A stretch of 64,000 nt of DNA from positions 20,923,523 through 20,987,522 of the forward strand of contig CM065180.1 of the NCBI GenBank assembly GCA_033026295.1. Direction: 5' to 3'. The stretch comes from Channa striata (taxonomy: Eukaryota > Chordata > Actinopteri > Anabantiformes > Channidae). Position numbers and translations under genes: made by a program. The notes beneath the pieces were generated by a model. The model did not search any database. It was not told the DNA's origin and saw nothing but the letters and a program-made list of their open reading frames with translations. Positions 1 through 13,003 of this stretch are shown in pieces; position 1 is the first letter of the stretch; each line of letters opens with the position of its first letter.

Positions 1-25
1 CTGTGGCTGAGACGGGATGATTAAC

Positions 26-29
<4 letters not shown>

Positions 30-63
<34 letters not shown>
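30..63. repeat. (TA)n microsatellite
   Basis: About 17 TA units lie at the left edge of the window. Confidence 0.95.
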
Positions 64-65
<2 letters not shown>

Positions 66-1489
66 CAGCACAAACAAACATGAACTGCATGTGAAAAAGA
101 ACCAAACAAAGACAATTCCTTGCAGATGCACTATATTCATGCACAGTTCCCTGTTTAACAATGCACGACCTACTGCCGATATGTGTCTGTTATTAAATAA
201 ATGAATCAAAAGTATAATTTCGACCAAGCTTCCACACAATACCAATGTTTTCGCAGTGGTGCTAGGATTCACAGATCACCTGTGTGGGAAGCTGCATTTA
301 GTTCAGACAAAGCAGAAAAATAATATCATATTATAGTTATCATTATCATACTCTCCCGTGCTCTCTCAGCCTAGACGTTGTCACTTGTTGCTATGATACC
401 AGGCGAATCCATTACCTGATCTCGGAGGGATTGATGAGTTAAAATGTTCTCCTTGTTACCGATGCCATTCAATCCAACTCTTCCCGCTGGGAAATGTTAA
501 CACGTCGTAATGGGGTGTAGTGACACCATAATTGGCAAATTAAAAGCAATTTTCATGTCATCATATTTCACCCGCTAACGTGTTACTGTATGTCATAAGA
601 TTTTATTGAGAACTTTCACCATCTCGGACTTCCTGTTCCTGTTTCAGGTGCATCTGGAGACTAAATTGTTGGTCCGGCGCGGCGCATCTTGGCCTCTTCA
701 GGGTAGATTTGACCACATCGATGACACACCTGTGTTAAAATCATGTTCTCTGCTTGGAAAACCTTGTGTGTCCAGCGACTGAGTCTGTTTTAAAATAATT
801 GTCTCCCTGATTCACAGTGTAAATCAGTCTTTTGATGTTACGCCTTTCATCAACTCTCGACGGCGGGATCCAAGGTTGTTATCTCTGGGCTTTTTGACAT
901 CTGCCTCCGCCCACCCTCAGGTCCTTGGAGACTGAAAGCAAAACTCAAAGCCCCCCAGCAAATCAAGTGAGTCTCGGTCCGGTTTTTCACTTTATTACAC
1001 ACAAGAGAAAGAAGGCACAGGAAGTACAACTTCAGTCTTTCCTCACAAATGTGTGTTGATGCTGTACAGGACTGAAGTGAAACATCTTAGAAGGGAAAAA
1101 GCAGCTTAAGTAAACTGAGGAATAAAAGCATAAGGAAGGACAGGTAGACTGTTGTGTAACATATGAATATTAAATCCATCCCATTCTTGTGAACATGATA
1201 TCACCGATTAGATTCACATTCAGAACTAGCGTCTCCTTGGACTCGGTGATGAACTGATTAGATTTTGGTTCACTAATGGGAAGCTCATCAAATGTGGATC
1301 TGGACAGACATTCGTGTAAAGTTCAGTGTTGGTGGTGACACGCCACCGTGAGGAGATAAATAATTTTTAATAGAAAGTGAAATCACTTTAAATGTTGATA
1401 TTATTTTCGAACAAGTCTTTCTTCTAAATCATAAAACATTAGTCTATTGTTAACATATTAGTTTAAAATTTTTATCAATCCTATAAAAT
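64..1489. other. Intergenic, nothing recognised
   Basis: No open frame of interest and no repeat I can name. Composition is moderately AT-rich. Confidence 0.5.
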
Positions 1490-1910
1490 GTGTGTGTCCA
1501 AAACTTTCCCATATATTTGGTGTCGTCTTTGATTCAGAACTAAATTTGAAGCTCACATGTCACCAAATCTGCTTTATATCTCCTCACAAATGTTGCCATT
1601 TCTCTCGGAGAGACACAAGAAATGAATGCACGCTGTTGCATTCTCAGCAGACTGGACGATAGTAACGCTCTCGTCTTCGGTAGAGCCGAACACCTCATAG
1701 ACCTCGTCCCAGGACACACGCTGGTCGCCTGTCAGCTGGTCTTACAGCAGCCTGTGTGTCTGACGAGCTTCCAGTCCGGGCTTTCACTTGTTCCGAAGTG
1801 CGGGACCAAAAACATTTGGTGAGGCAGCTTTTAGTGTTTGTGCTCTGAGCCGTTGGAACAATCTGCTTGAGGATCTCAGAATCCACTTTTTTAGCTTTTT
1901 AGTCTTTTGA
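1490..1910 (+). pseudogene. Decayed LINE (L2-like) ORF2 3' end
   Basis: Translated fragments in shifting frames match the tail of fish L2-type reverse-transcriptase ORFs. They are GVVFDSELNLK at 1520-1552 (usually LGV-FDSEL), SRLDDSNALVF near 1647-1680 (usually RLDYCNALL), and AAFSVCALSRWNNLLEDLR at 1826-1882 (usually AFS-A-LWN-LP-LR). Stops and frameshifts separate them, so the copy is dead. No endonuclease domain or 5' end is visible. Confidence 0.65.
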
Positions 1911-3493
1911 TTAAAGACTGAGCTATTCGTTTATTGCATTTATTTACATATCATATATTTTATCTTATACTTTCTTGTTTTCTCTTGTCACTTTTACGTT
2001 TTATCCATCATTTTTAAATTGGTTTTATTGTGTTGTTGCGTTAGGAATATATTTTTTATTTTTAATCTTTTGTGTACATTGGTCTTTATGTCCTATAGTC
2101 TTATGTGCTATAGTCCTCATTTTGTCTGCCTTGACAACTTCTCCACTATTATTAGTAATTTATTTGTCTGTAAATACTTGTTTAGTGCACATTATTTTCA
2201 CAGTTTTAATTGTCTTTTTTCATCAACTTATAATCATCTGTAAAAGCTTTGATGGATTGATTGGAACATGGTAGATAGTGTTAAAGCATTGCTCATAGTG
2301 CTTGTCACATTTGTCTGTTACTTCGATCTCGATTCTGCTTTCATAATAGTTTTGGTGGATGTAGCCCTCAGGTTTTCCAGCAGCAGACTGTCTCCCGCAG
2401 TATTTACCTGCTGGTGTCCCTCACTGGCACAGAGGTGTTAGTCTGTGATGATGAGAGGCTGCAGTAATGAAAGGAACAAGCTGTTCTCAGAACGCAGAGT
2501 TTTACTTAGAGGAGGGGCACGATCTCTCTGGACCCGACAGCCTGTTCGTCGGTTGTGATGAACACAGGTCGCCGGTGGCTTATTAAAGAACTATGGAAAA
2601 AAGGAGCGTGGACTTGTGATCCATGAGGAAATGATCAGAAATGTTCCAGTTTCAGGAGATGGCCCATGATGGCATTCAGCTGATAAGCCAACACAGAAGC
2701 ATCGATAGGGCTGATTGTGTCATGCGCGTGTTTGTTCAGCACGGTCAGTTGATAAGAGCAGCGACCCAGCCCATCAGGCTAACAGCCGCGTCACGTGTCA
2801 TTGTGTGCGATGTGCTGCCGAGGTGAAAGTTTGGCCCTGTCACACTCAGTTGCTCTTGTGAAACCAATATGTACTTAAGCGACTGCCAGTCTGCACATGG
2901 ACAGTAAAAGTTTGCACTGCACGCACGAATCTCGAGTGCAGTACAAACATCTTCTGACAATCGTAAGGGAGTCGAAATCCCACACAAAGGACTTTTTCTA
3001 TACACGGCATTAGGCTAAAGGCTGACCTCGAAACCCTGCACCGAGCTGTTAAGATGTTTGAGCTTTACGCCAACGTAACGTCTCTGCTGTTCAGTGGAGG
3101 CCACGATGAAGCAGGAACAGCCGCGGGAGTGTTTGCCCATGGAGTGATGGCGGGGCAATTAATTATTTAATTAATAATTAATTAATATTAATCCCATTAA
3201 ACTGGCATTTGTTGAGTAAGATAAGAGGCAGTGGTTTGACAAGTACTACAAACAGCAGAGATGAAGTGGGTGATTGGTGCAGCACGTGTGTAATAAGAAA
3301 TGTTTTTATCAATTATTCAAAACGATATTTATATAGCACCTTCCATACAGACTAACGCAATATAAGTGCTTAAAAAATTGCAATAAAAGATAAAAACAGT
3401 CAAATCTACGGTGGCCCTGAGAGCTCACGACACCGTCAATCGAGAAAACACATGCAGACAGATAAAACTAAAGCAAATGTTAAAATACTAGCT
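1911..3493. other. Intergenic, nothing recognised
   Basis: A T-rich stretch follows the LINE remnant to about 2280. A short AT-palindromic stretch of attaatt units lies near 3158-3192. The phrase tttatatagcaccttccata at 3329 resembles a common fish repeat start. No exon was seen. Confidence 0.4.
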
Positions 3494-3699
3494 GCAAAAT
3501 GCCACAACACGACAGAAATGGCTCCAGGAGCAGCAAAACAAATCTAAATATCCGTCACTTTTTAGTGTCCCACGGAACATTGCTATAACAGTTGACTACA
3601 ATGGTTCTGGGGGACACTGAAAAGTGACGGACATTTAGATTTGTAAATGCAATTTTTTGTTGCTCCCGGAGCCGCGTCTGTCATGTCGTTGCATTTTGC
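3494..3699. repeat. Long imperfect inverted repeat (hairpin)
   Basis: Left arm about 3494-3578 and right arm about 3604-3699 are inverted copies of each other. Shared blocks include gcaaaatgc, ggctcc-ggagca, caaatctaaat-tccgtcact and agtgtcccc. The right arm carries an extra 11 bases or so. The loop is only about 25 bases. It is probably a foldback transposon or MITE, or two inverted copies of a repeat end. Confidence 0.75.
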
Positions 3700-4753
3700 G
3701 TCACAGTGCAAAGCTTGATCCCCTTTATTTTGTATGGGAATAGTTATGTAAAGTGTTGTGGGATTCTAGGTTATGTCAGGGACTGAGCTGGTAGACACAG
3801 GACGCAGGGATTATTTTTTTATACAAATACGAAATAAATTAAATTACCAAAAGAGGTAAAAAAAACAAACAAAAAGTTAAAATGCTCAGAAGACGTCATA
3901 AGTTACAACTCGTCAACGAAGGTAAAACTGAACTAACCTGAGTGACACAAAAAAGGCAACTGGTCAAACCAGTAACCGTCATTATGCGAGTACACGACCT
4001 ATGAACAAACAGACGGTGGACAGACATTTCACTAACATTTCGACAGCGCTGACGGAGACGTGGTGGGGGGGGCGACGTCGCGTGATTCATCCGTTTCCTG
4101 TGGGTCCTCACGGTAATTCAGCAGACTGCTCCACCATCTGTGTCACTCCAGAAACTTCACGACACGCACGAACGCCGGGACCACTGGCAGATTGTAGCCG
4201 AGCAGATTGGGGCTGTATTACTCCAGGATTTGGGCCTTTCATCGCACATGTAATGAAGGAGAAGCGGGATCTTATTTTGTCCGGCTTTTGTCGCTGTCTG
4301 TCCATAAATATATGCAAATGGTAAAATTTGGCCGCGTTACGTCAATCAAACCTCATATGTTGCGCACGCAGAGCAGACGAACACCAGCCCACTGGTTTCT
4401 TATCATTCCTCTTAATCCATCCGTTTCATTCAGGGGCTTTGTAACTTCAGCCGGAACAACAGTGCACACACAGGTCGCTCTCGTGACCATATTTCACACC
4501 TGGCCATCTAAACGTTCTTCATTCTCTCACTAAATCAAAGCATCAGTAAATAATTAATGACAATTAAAAAAGGTGACAATGTCCACTTCATGGCTCAGGA
4601 ACATTACGTCCTGGATTATGAGAATTACGGGGGAGGAGGGGCAGGAACGACTGTCCTTATTACACCTCGCTGCAGCAGCAGGACTTCGCTCCACGTGAAA
4701 CACTGCGGTATTAGGTGTAAAGGTTCAACCAGCCCCACAAATGGAATGTAAAG

Positions 4754-4900
4754 GTGGTAAATAAATGTTCTTTAGATTGGATGGAGCCTTTTCAAACTCC
4801 AGCAGGTCTCTTTTTTGAAAGAGGTTGCCACATTGTGCCAACTTGCTTCTACAGTGGCCCAGAGCAGACGAACCCGTTAGCCGGACAATCTGGATTTTGG
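4754..4900 (+). repeat. Probable dispersed teleost repeat fragment
   Basis: The stretch with attgtgccaacttgcttcta and cagtggcccagagcagacga resembles a repeat I recall from many fish loci. The ends are not defined, and no coding function is seen. Confidence 0.35.
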
Positions 4901-5649
4901 GTCAGCAAATGGATAAAAAAAATAAAATGTTTATTCTACTAATGTTGTCCCACAATTAGCCTAAACTCTGGGAAAATAGCTTTTCATTTAACCGGGTATA
5001 GAACTTTAATTCCATGCTTTTTTCTACAACGGAGCTTAATTTTTTAAGGGTTGGACAGAAGGTGGAACACCATCGTTGTGTTCCCTTGTGCTCTATCGAA
5101 GCCCAAAGTGTCATAATAAGTTGCCACTAATGGCTTTCTTTGAATCATTAAAACATAATTTAGTCATGTTCTCTATATTTATTAAAACCTTCAGGTTACT
5201 AGGTATGAAAACACATTGGTGTTTTCAAAAATCTATTTAGCAACTCACTACTATTTACAATAGTAAAAACATGAGCGCGATGGTTCCACCAAACCCAAAC
5301 TTGTCAGCCACTGGCCGTGTTAGAGTCCAGCAAAGTGACGCTATGAGATTAAAGCAGATTTCAGATCCTCAGCGAAGTGCCGACGGTCTTTATCTCTTTC
5401 TTTATCACTGTCTCTTTAAGACTTTCTTAATCTGCTGTGAGCTGTCACCCAGAGCCGTCAGGAAGCCGCCTGCAGCGAGCATCTTTTTAACTTGAATGCT
5501 GTTTTTTTGTTTGTTTGTATCATATCTGGAGCTTTTCTGGGTGAAAAGTGTAATGCAACAATAATTTGCTAATAACAAGACAAGGGCTGATTCTCTGAGC
5601 CACACTAACGCCTCCAGCATCATTATCGTCAAATGCTTATTATTTTAGT

Positions 5650-5904
5650 TTGGCCGAGCAGTGGCGTGTCCTCCCCGGCGATGGCACGTTATTATGCAGA
5701 GTGTTGTACAGAGCCAGAGGGCAGCAAAGGGAACTGGATTTCACAAAGTTGTATTCAGAATTAGCAGAACATCATGTGAGAGTCATGCAGAGACTTTTTC
5801 AATTGTTTTGTAAGACAGCAGAGAAATATCCAGCGTGTCAGCGAGTTCTGAGTGTGTGTCTAGTTGAGTTTTTTTGGTTACTGGACATCGAAGTTACAGA
5901 TTGA
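5650..5904 (+). other. Unrecognised 84-codon open frame
   Basis: The frame begins MAEQWRVLPGDGTLLCRVLY and includes RELDFTKLYSELAEHHVRVM and a Cys/Phe-rich end. The composition is plausible for protein, but I recognise no family. No splice pattern or neighbouring exon supports it. Most likely it is chance or an old repeat. Confidence 0.15.
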
Positions 5905-6755
5905 AGAGTGACAGGTGGGATTAAATACATTTGAATGGACACTGTTGTCACTGCCAAGATAAATCCTGTGTAATTTAGGTTTAAGGAGGTTGAAAACACC
6001 ACCTCCATTTGGCTTTTTAATATTTCCAGATTGTTATAAACTAGGAAGCAAATAAACGTAGAAATAATGATATAATGCTAAAGACCAAAGCGAACATTAG
6101 CCTAGTATTATTATAAACTCTTTTACTCTACGCAGCGCACCAGTGCTGGCACAAACCCCCTAACTAAGACTCGATTGTGTTTTTAATAACTATGAAGCTA
6201 TAATTTTACAATGAGGATAATAAACGACGGTCAGTCAGATCAACTCTTCATTCTTCTATTAGGAAGGTTAACTACATCCACAAGTCGACCACTTTGACAG
6301 GTGGAGATATTAAATTCTTAACGTACCGTGATAAATCTTTTAAGTGTTCGATTACATTCAATATTAATATTTTTGTCTTTTTAAGTTTACCACCACTATT
6401 AGAAATATAAAACCCACTCAGTTAAGCTGAAACTTTATAGAATTAGAAAGTTAATCTTCACTCCAGACTGAAATGAAACAAAAAAAAAGAACAGCTTATT
6501 GTGCATTGCATAACGAATATGTCCGCTGATATGTCTTTGCAGTCTGGTCTCCGCTCCTCTTTTGTCTCCTTCTGTGTATGAAGCAGCATGAACAGTGCAT
6601 GCAAATGAAGTCAGCATAGACTGGAATTAGCATAAAATAAGCTGCAGGGAGGGGGGCAGATAAACTTCAGGTGCTATCACATATATGACGCACCTGCTAT
6701 TTGAGCTTATCGGCTCCTCACACATATTTGACTTCCTCTGTCATTAAACAAGACT

Positions 6756-6757
<2 letters not shown>

Positions 6758-6793
<36 letters not shown>
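6758..6793. repeat. (GT)n microsatellite
   Basis: About 18 uninterrupted GT units. They produce spurious Cys/Val and Thr/His frames on both strands. Confidence 0.95.
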
Positions 6794-6795
<2 letters not shown>

Positions 6796-7416
6796 TCGCT
6801 TGAACTGAAGATTTGTGAGGAAACAGGAGATGGGATGATGTTTTCTACGAGCACATTAAATGTTCGTACGTGCTCAGGCAGGCACACGCTGTACCTAGCA
6901 GCTTGTACAGTCCCCAGAAGCACCAGCGAAACATTATTTTCAAAGATGTTCGCATACATTCAGATGTCCACAGTCTAAATGTAATTAATACATTTGATTA
7001 TGTTGAGTTATTGCCGCTTCCTCCGCCAAGGATTATAACCTTGTTTAACATGCACTATTCCGGTCACGACTCTGTCTACTCTTCATACATGGTTTCATAT
7101 TCAGCCACCTGCCGTATGGATATAAGTCGACCTGAAGATGCTTCAAGTAGACGCACTAGGACCCACCTGACCTTCAGATCTGATGAAACCGTATTATACA
7201 GTCGCTGAGCCTTTGCTGCAAAGAGGCCTTAAAGGAATAATATAGGAATAACATATAAAACATAATATTCATTAGTAAATACTCTTAATAACAGCTTAAA
7301 TACACTTGTTTTATATTTAAGCTGATTTTGAACTTGCTTGTTTTAGTTCTACTTTGCGTTGTACATGTAATTAAATGCCAATAACACGTCCCTTTACTTT
7401 CCCGTGTTAATATATA

Positions 7417-7830
7417 TACCGTATTTTCCGGACTATAAGCCGCTACTTTTTTCCGACGTTTTGAACCATGCGGCTTTTACAGAGATGCGGCTTTTCTATG
7501 AATTTTTCTGCAGCCCTCAGATGGGCGCTGTAGATGGAAGTCAGTGCAAACAAAAAAGCGCCAGTTTTTATTCTTATCGCATGCAACCCAAGACGGACAA
7601 CAGCAAACATCAGCACTTTTACTGCCGTGTTACAGGCACCATTCAGGTTCAGGTGTATGAATAAACACTTATGGTACAAAATCTTTCTATGTAAATATCT
7701 TATTTCTCAGCCTGGATATTGGCGGCTTATAGTCCGATGCGGTTTATATGTGACAAAATATATATTTCTTTTAAATTTTAGCGGGTGCGGCTTAAATTTA
7801 GGTGCGCTCTATAGTCCAGAATTTACGGTA
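7417..7830. mobile_element. Short non-autonomous DNA transposon with terminal inverted repeats
   Basis: The left end is TACCGTATTTTCCGGACTAT and the right end, read inverted, is TACCGTAAATTCTGGACTAT, differing at three positions. The element is about 414 bases. The flanks are TATA-rich on both sides (tatata before, tataat after), compatible with a short TA-type target duplication. Internal sequence repeats the phrase ctataagccgc/gcggcttatag. I recall this end sequence as a widespread vertebrate element. No intact transposase is encoded. Confidence 0.75.
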
Positions 7831-7839
7831 TATAATAAT

Positions 7840-8065
7840 CTCTCTAAAAAGGCCTCCAGATGCCATCACTTGGAGGGAACTTTAATTTCATAATTTCATG
7901 TCGTTACTCACACTATGGAGTTTGTAATCATGGTTAACCATAACCGTTTCCAGAGCTCCTCCACATGACGTCATCTGAACTCCTAATGATGAAAAAGTCC
8001 TTTCAGTGATGTCATCTGGAGCCAAAGAGAGCAAGTTGAAAATTGGCGAAGTCGCCCTTTAAATG
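7840..8065 (-). repeat. Unnamed dispersed repeat family, copy 1
   Basis: Read on the - strand, it contains the family phrases tttcaacttgctct, gtggaggagctctggaaa, catagtgtgagtaa, ctccaagtgatggcatctgg and ggcctttttaga in the same order as the copy at 23965-24320. It holds a perfect CRE octamer TGACGTCA at 7966-7973. It lies directly next to the transposon ending at 7830. Confidence 0.7.
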
Positions 8066-10248
8066 TGTTTCTAAAGTGGCTGAATGAAGCTTTTGCAATT
8101 GTCGGTAATATTGAACGTCATCAGCCAGCGGTTTGTTTCTACAGCCTTGAGTTAATAACTCACAGTCACTAGCTGCGTACAGTCAATACAGGCAGTGCAA
8201 AATTAAATTACACGTTGGCCGTTAATGGTGATGATGTTGAAGCCTTTCAAAGTCATAGTGCGGTTTGTTTATATCCAAACAATAGATTTTTACATCTGGT
8301 GATTGTAGTTAAGCTAAAAAAAATCATAATCTCTGTGACGATTTTGGTCTTACCTGAAAGGAGATCGACCAGAGTGACTGTGAATTAAACAACACTGAAA
8401 AAGTGCAATGAGCATTCGTTCAATTCAACAAACGTCTAAACGTCTGTTTATAACTGAGCCTGTTTTCTGTAATTATCCAGATGACAGTAACGTAGCGATG
8501 CAGCGTACGTGATTTGTGACTCCTCCTCCTGTTTGTAACGCTGAGCGTGAATCTGCGAGCGTTCTGCCGTGGTGACACTGAGGAACGAGCCTGGTTGTTC
8601 ACCCTGCCGATGTGAACAGACGGAAGTCGACTGCTGCCACAGAACATCTGGGCTTCCTGTCTTGTTCGGCTCGGTTCATCGTGCTGCTGCAGATGAACTA
8701 AAGTCATTAAATCACCGTGAACATTTTGAACATTTTAAATCTGTCGTGGCCAAGTTTATATTTGTATGCGAATAAACGGGGCCAGCAGCTGCAAAACAGT
8801 TTCTTTTACATAATTGTGGTTAACAGCCAGCTGTTGAGCATTACCATGGCGACCAGACACGGCACTTGTTATCCCACTTACTTGCTCAGGCGTTGGATAT
8901 TTTTCTCATCCTGAATGTCCTGTAAAGTCTATGCGCTCCGATTTAAAGTGAGGCCATCCGTCATCCGTTGGCAGCTTATGCAACAAGTTACCTTGGAGAA
9001 GCGTTGAGTAATAAATCTCAACGGGCTCTTCCAATAATTACTACACACATTTCGGAGCCTGTTTTCATCTTCCAGCGAATTCTGCCCGGCGCATGATCAA
9101 CATATCCTCGTATTTATGATTTCACAGGCGCTCTTCAAGGTGAACTCACTGTTCAAGGACTGCGGGAGACCTCGGGCAATCAACGGCCCTGCTGTATGTG
9201 ACAAACACACAGAAACGGGGCTTCCTGTTTGTCCTGCTGTTGGATCCCTGATTATTCGCTTTTTTCATCCCTTTCGCTGAATGAAGGACTTGGTCAGGAA
9301 CATATATTTTAAAGTGAAGTTGTCTGATATCCTCAAATCCCAAATCCTCACAAAATATCTAAAAAAAAAAATAGAATTAATACATAAATATAATCAGTCA
9401 GTGAGAATGATAATCCAACATCATAATCCATAATCATAATCCACCTTCGTAATCTACTTTTGAATGCTTCTTCTGTAATAGCAACAATAGTGCTCTGAAT
9501 TAAACACACATTTGTTACGCTTTTATTTTATTTAATATTCTAAAACGTGTATTTCTTTTCATATATAGTATTTCATAGTATTACCTCCACACCTTTGCCT
9601 TTCGTTCATACCTTCTAATATTCTGAGGTCAATAGCTGCTACATTTAGCCGTTTTGTTCCTATTAGCCAGGCTCATGTCACTTATTACCACATTAATGTT
9701 TATTGTACCTGTGGCACTGCATTGATGCCACAGGTGCCGTTTGGTGTTACTGTTGGACGTTTCAGGGTCGAAACCATTTGACACAAGGAATGAACTTAAA
9801 TACACACAAAATCTGCATTAAGCAACGTGGGTTAGTGTCAGGCACAAGCCCCTCAGGGTCAGAATAATCCAACCCGTGTTCTGTGTCCATCGCCACGTCC
9901 ACCTGACTGCGAAACGTTTTCACTTTATAAAGTGCAAATGTTAAAGGGTTTCCCTTATACGCTGACAGCGCTGAGGGCACGTTTCTGTATAATAATGAAT
10001 ATACTTCCTGATTATTCAATGCCGGCTAACCCTGACCCTTTCCACTCCCTGCCCTTGAAAAGCCCGGTGATCAAGCCGAGGCCTTCGCCGTTCATGCATC
10101 AGCGGCAACAGGCGGCGCTCTCACCAGTCACCGGGTTCAGCTGTCCTGAACTATGGCCTGATTTTCCAGCGCGGGTCGTAATGTCGCTGCTCTGCCAGCT
10201 GCAGACTGCAAACACACAAGGAGGCGCACACACTTCGTTTCCAACTTT

Positions 10249-10274
10249 ACACACACACACACGCACACACACAC
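10249..10274. repeat. (CA)n microsatellite, interrupted
   Basis: About 12 CA units with one cgca interruption. Confidence 0.9.
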
Positions 10275-12984
10275 CTTGTGCTGTGTCTCTGAGGCGGAAA
10301 TGCGAAGACCCGTGAAAGTCAGGAACCACGGCGAGGAGGCGTAGCGGCTGCTCTCTGTGTTTGGGTTCGGAGACACATGACCCCAGGCTTTGTTTGACTG
10401 TGTAATGCAGCAAGATAATGCGCTAATGTGGCCAATAGGACGTCTAAGGTCCGGTGGACCCAGCGCATCTGCCTTTTATCTGATAGTCGGTGTAAAGCAG
10501 CACCTGTATCGTTTTTAATCGAAGAATTCTGAATAACACAGCGGGTGAATATGAGAGTAACACATTTTTGAATGCTAACCTGATGTGTTACTTTGCTGCC
10601 ACTGAAACGTTCCGAACACTAACACTGACTGAAACCGTGTGTAGGAGGCAGATGTATGAAATTACCGGCCCACTCTCATTTTTTCCAGATGGCTCTGGTC
10701 ATTTAGGTGATGCAGAACGTGGCAGCGTCAAAACAAACTTGTAGTTTAATACAAACACGTAAGTCTGTTTTTCATCCATTTTTTACTTTTTATATTCATA
10801 CTTTAAAAAAATGTTTCACCAATTTATTAAATAAAAAAAAATAATAATTTGACAAGCACAAAGTCTTTGGATAAAGATTTGAGCTTGAATAACATCACAC
10901 TGGTTTGAGATGCTTCTGATTTTAGTTTTATTGTATTTGATTGTCTTTGTGTACATACAAACATATTTGTTTGTATTTTAACTTTAGGTTTTAGATTATG
11001 TGTTTGCACCTGACACCAAGACAAATTCCTAGTACTGCTAAGTGTTCTAATAATTTTTAGATTCTGATTTATTAATGTGTTCACTGAATATGAACTTTCA
11101 CTTCAGTGGACCCTCATAGATGTGTAGTTGTAAATTTGGATGCTTTTGTTATGTTGTTGTTGTTGTTGCCTTAGTAACAGCTGCATTTGTTCATTAAACA
11201 TGATGAAAATGAAATTTCACCAAACCAAAACGTGAAACTTAACATCTGCCAGTAATATTAATTTTGCCGTCCAGACTGCCAAGAAAGTTTAAGGCCCAAG
11301 GAAGCCAATTAAACCAAAGACCATAACTCCTTATTTGTTCTGTCTCACAGCTGCGTGACACGCACAGTCCACCTCATTTGTCTTCTACTTTTTTTAAAGA
11401 TTCCCGTCTTCATTACTTTTGTCACATCGTCCACAAAGTGTGTGTACACCACATGTAATCGTGGTGCTCAGCGTCTACAGACGGACGGATGCCTGGGGAT
11501 CCGAGTGAAGGAGGAACCTGACCGTCCCCGGTTACATAAAATAATTGGAAGGTTACGTAACGTTTTGACATTTGATGTTCGGCGTTGCTCCTGCGGCAGA
11601 CGTTGACTTTAACTGTTAGAAATGTTCGCTGATAAAGTTTCTCTGCCCACTTCCACGTCCACCTGCTGTACTTTCAGTAAATGTCAGATGTATTTTAGTT
11701 AGCAGCTTGAATTGTGTACAGGTGCACAAATGTACGTCTGCATTACTCAGAGGCTCTTTACAAAGCATTTTTATTTGTCATGGCAGAAAAGACACGTCCT
11801 AGGAATAAGACTGATAGTGAAAATGTCTCATAAAGCCACGACAGTAAGACCTCAGACCAGGAAATGGATTTTGACAGCTTTAATGTCAAATGCCAAAATG
11901 TCGTCAGACAAAAAGGTCTTTTTATAATTACCACCAAGTGGCATTAATGTTTTATCTTATTGGTTTGTACAAATGATGCAAATTTGCCCTTGTGACCCAA
12001 ATTGATGCAAACATATGGCTGCAAAAGTTGCCAATAACTTGTGTGTGTGCCGGAGCTAATTATACGCAGAACGAATGGGAAAGGAGAGAAACTGGACTGG
12101 TGATGCTTTCACGTTAATAACTGGCCTAAAAACGACGTTTGTGCAGATGGAAGAAGGCCGGAATTCCCTCTGCTTGATGTCGTGCTTTTTTCCATCGCAG
12201 CTGAATCTTCTACTGTAAATGTCATGAAAATGTGCTCGGCATTAAAGTGAAAGGACAACACTGCAGGAACGACACAGAACTGCGGCGACTGTCACCGTGT
12301 GATGGTGATTAACCTCAGAGCGAGATTCCTCTTTCCCAGAACTTGTATGAACAGTTCTGTTGGGACAGAGCGAATCAACAGGTGGATGTCGACTCTGTTG
12401 ATGGATGGAGAATGAGGGCGGGACAGGGAGCTATGAACTCAGGTGTGGGTTCATCCACTCATCTTGAGCTTCATCTTTGGTTTTAAAAGCTCTTTCTACG
12501 TCCTCCCTGACAGGCTGATGGACGAGGATCCTTGACCTGACATGTCTGAAAAATACATAATTCATTCCGAACGTGTCTAGAGCTTCTGTACCACGGTGTT
12601 CTGTTAATGGGAAGAACACCTCTGTTAAAGAGGATCTAGGTGCTCGAACCGAACCATGCGCTAAAGGGGAGGAGGGGTGTCATTCGACCGGAGAGGCAGA
12701 AATAAGACCAAATTTAGCCTCATTTGTAATTCTTTCATAGATACATTTATGATATCGCATATATTATCACTAATAATTTCATTATTAAACAAGCTAGTCT
12801 CTGTGGGCCCCCAAAGTTTGTGGGCCCTTAGAATCGTCCTAACCCCCGCCACCACCCCCCTACAGCGCCAGTGGTGCGTCCTGTATGAGGATTGTTGGAA
12901 ATATGATTAATTTAGAAATAGAGCTTCATGGATTTGTGTTATTGTGTTAGTCATGTTGCTTATGAACCTCCATCTTACACCAAA

Positions 12985-13003
12985 GTGTGTGTGTGTGTGT
13001 GTG
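12985..13003. repeat. (GT)n microsatellite
   Basis: About 9 GT units. Confidence 0.9.

Noticed and set aside
3750..4100. A-rich stretch resembling the tail of a fish LINE
   Set aside because: No coding fragment or defined end could be matched, so it is not annotated.
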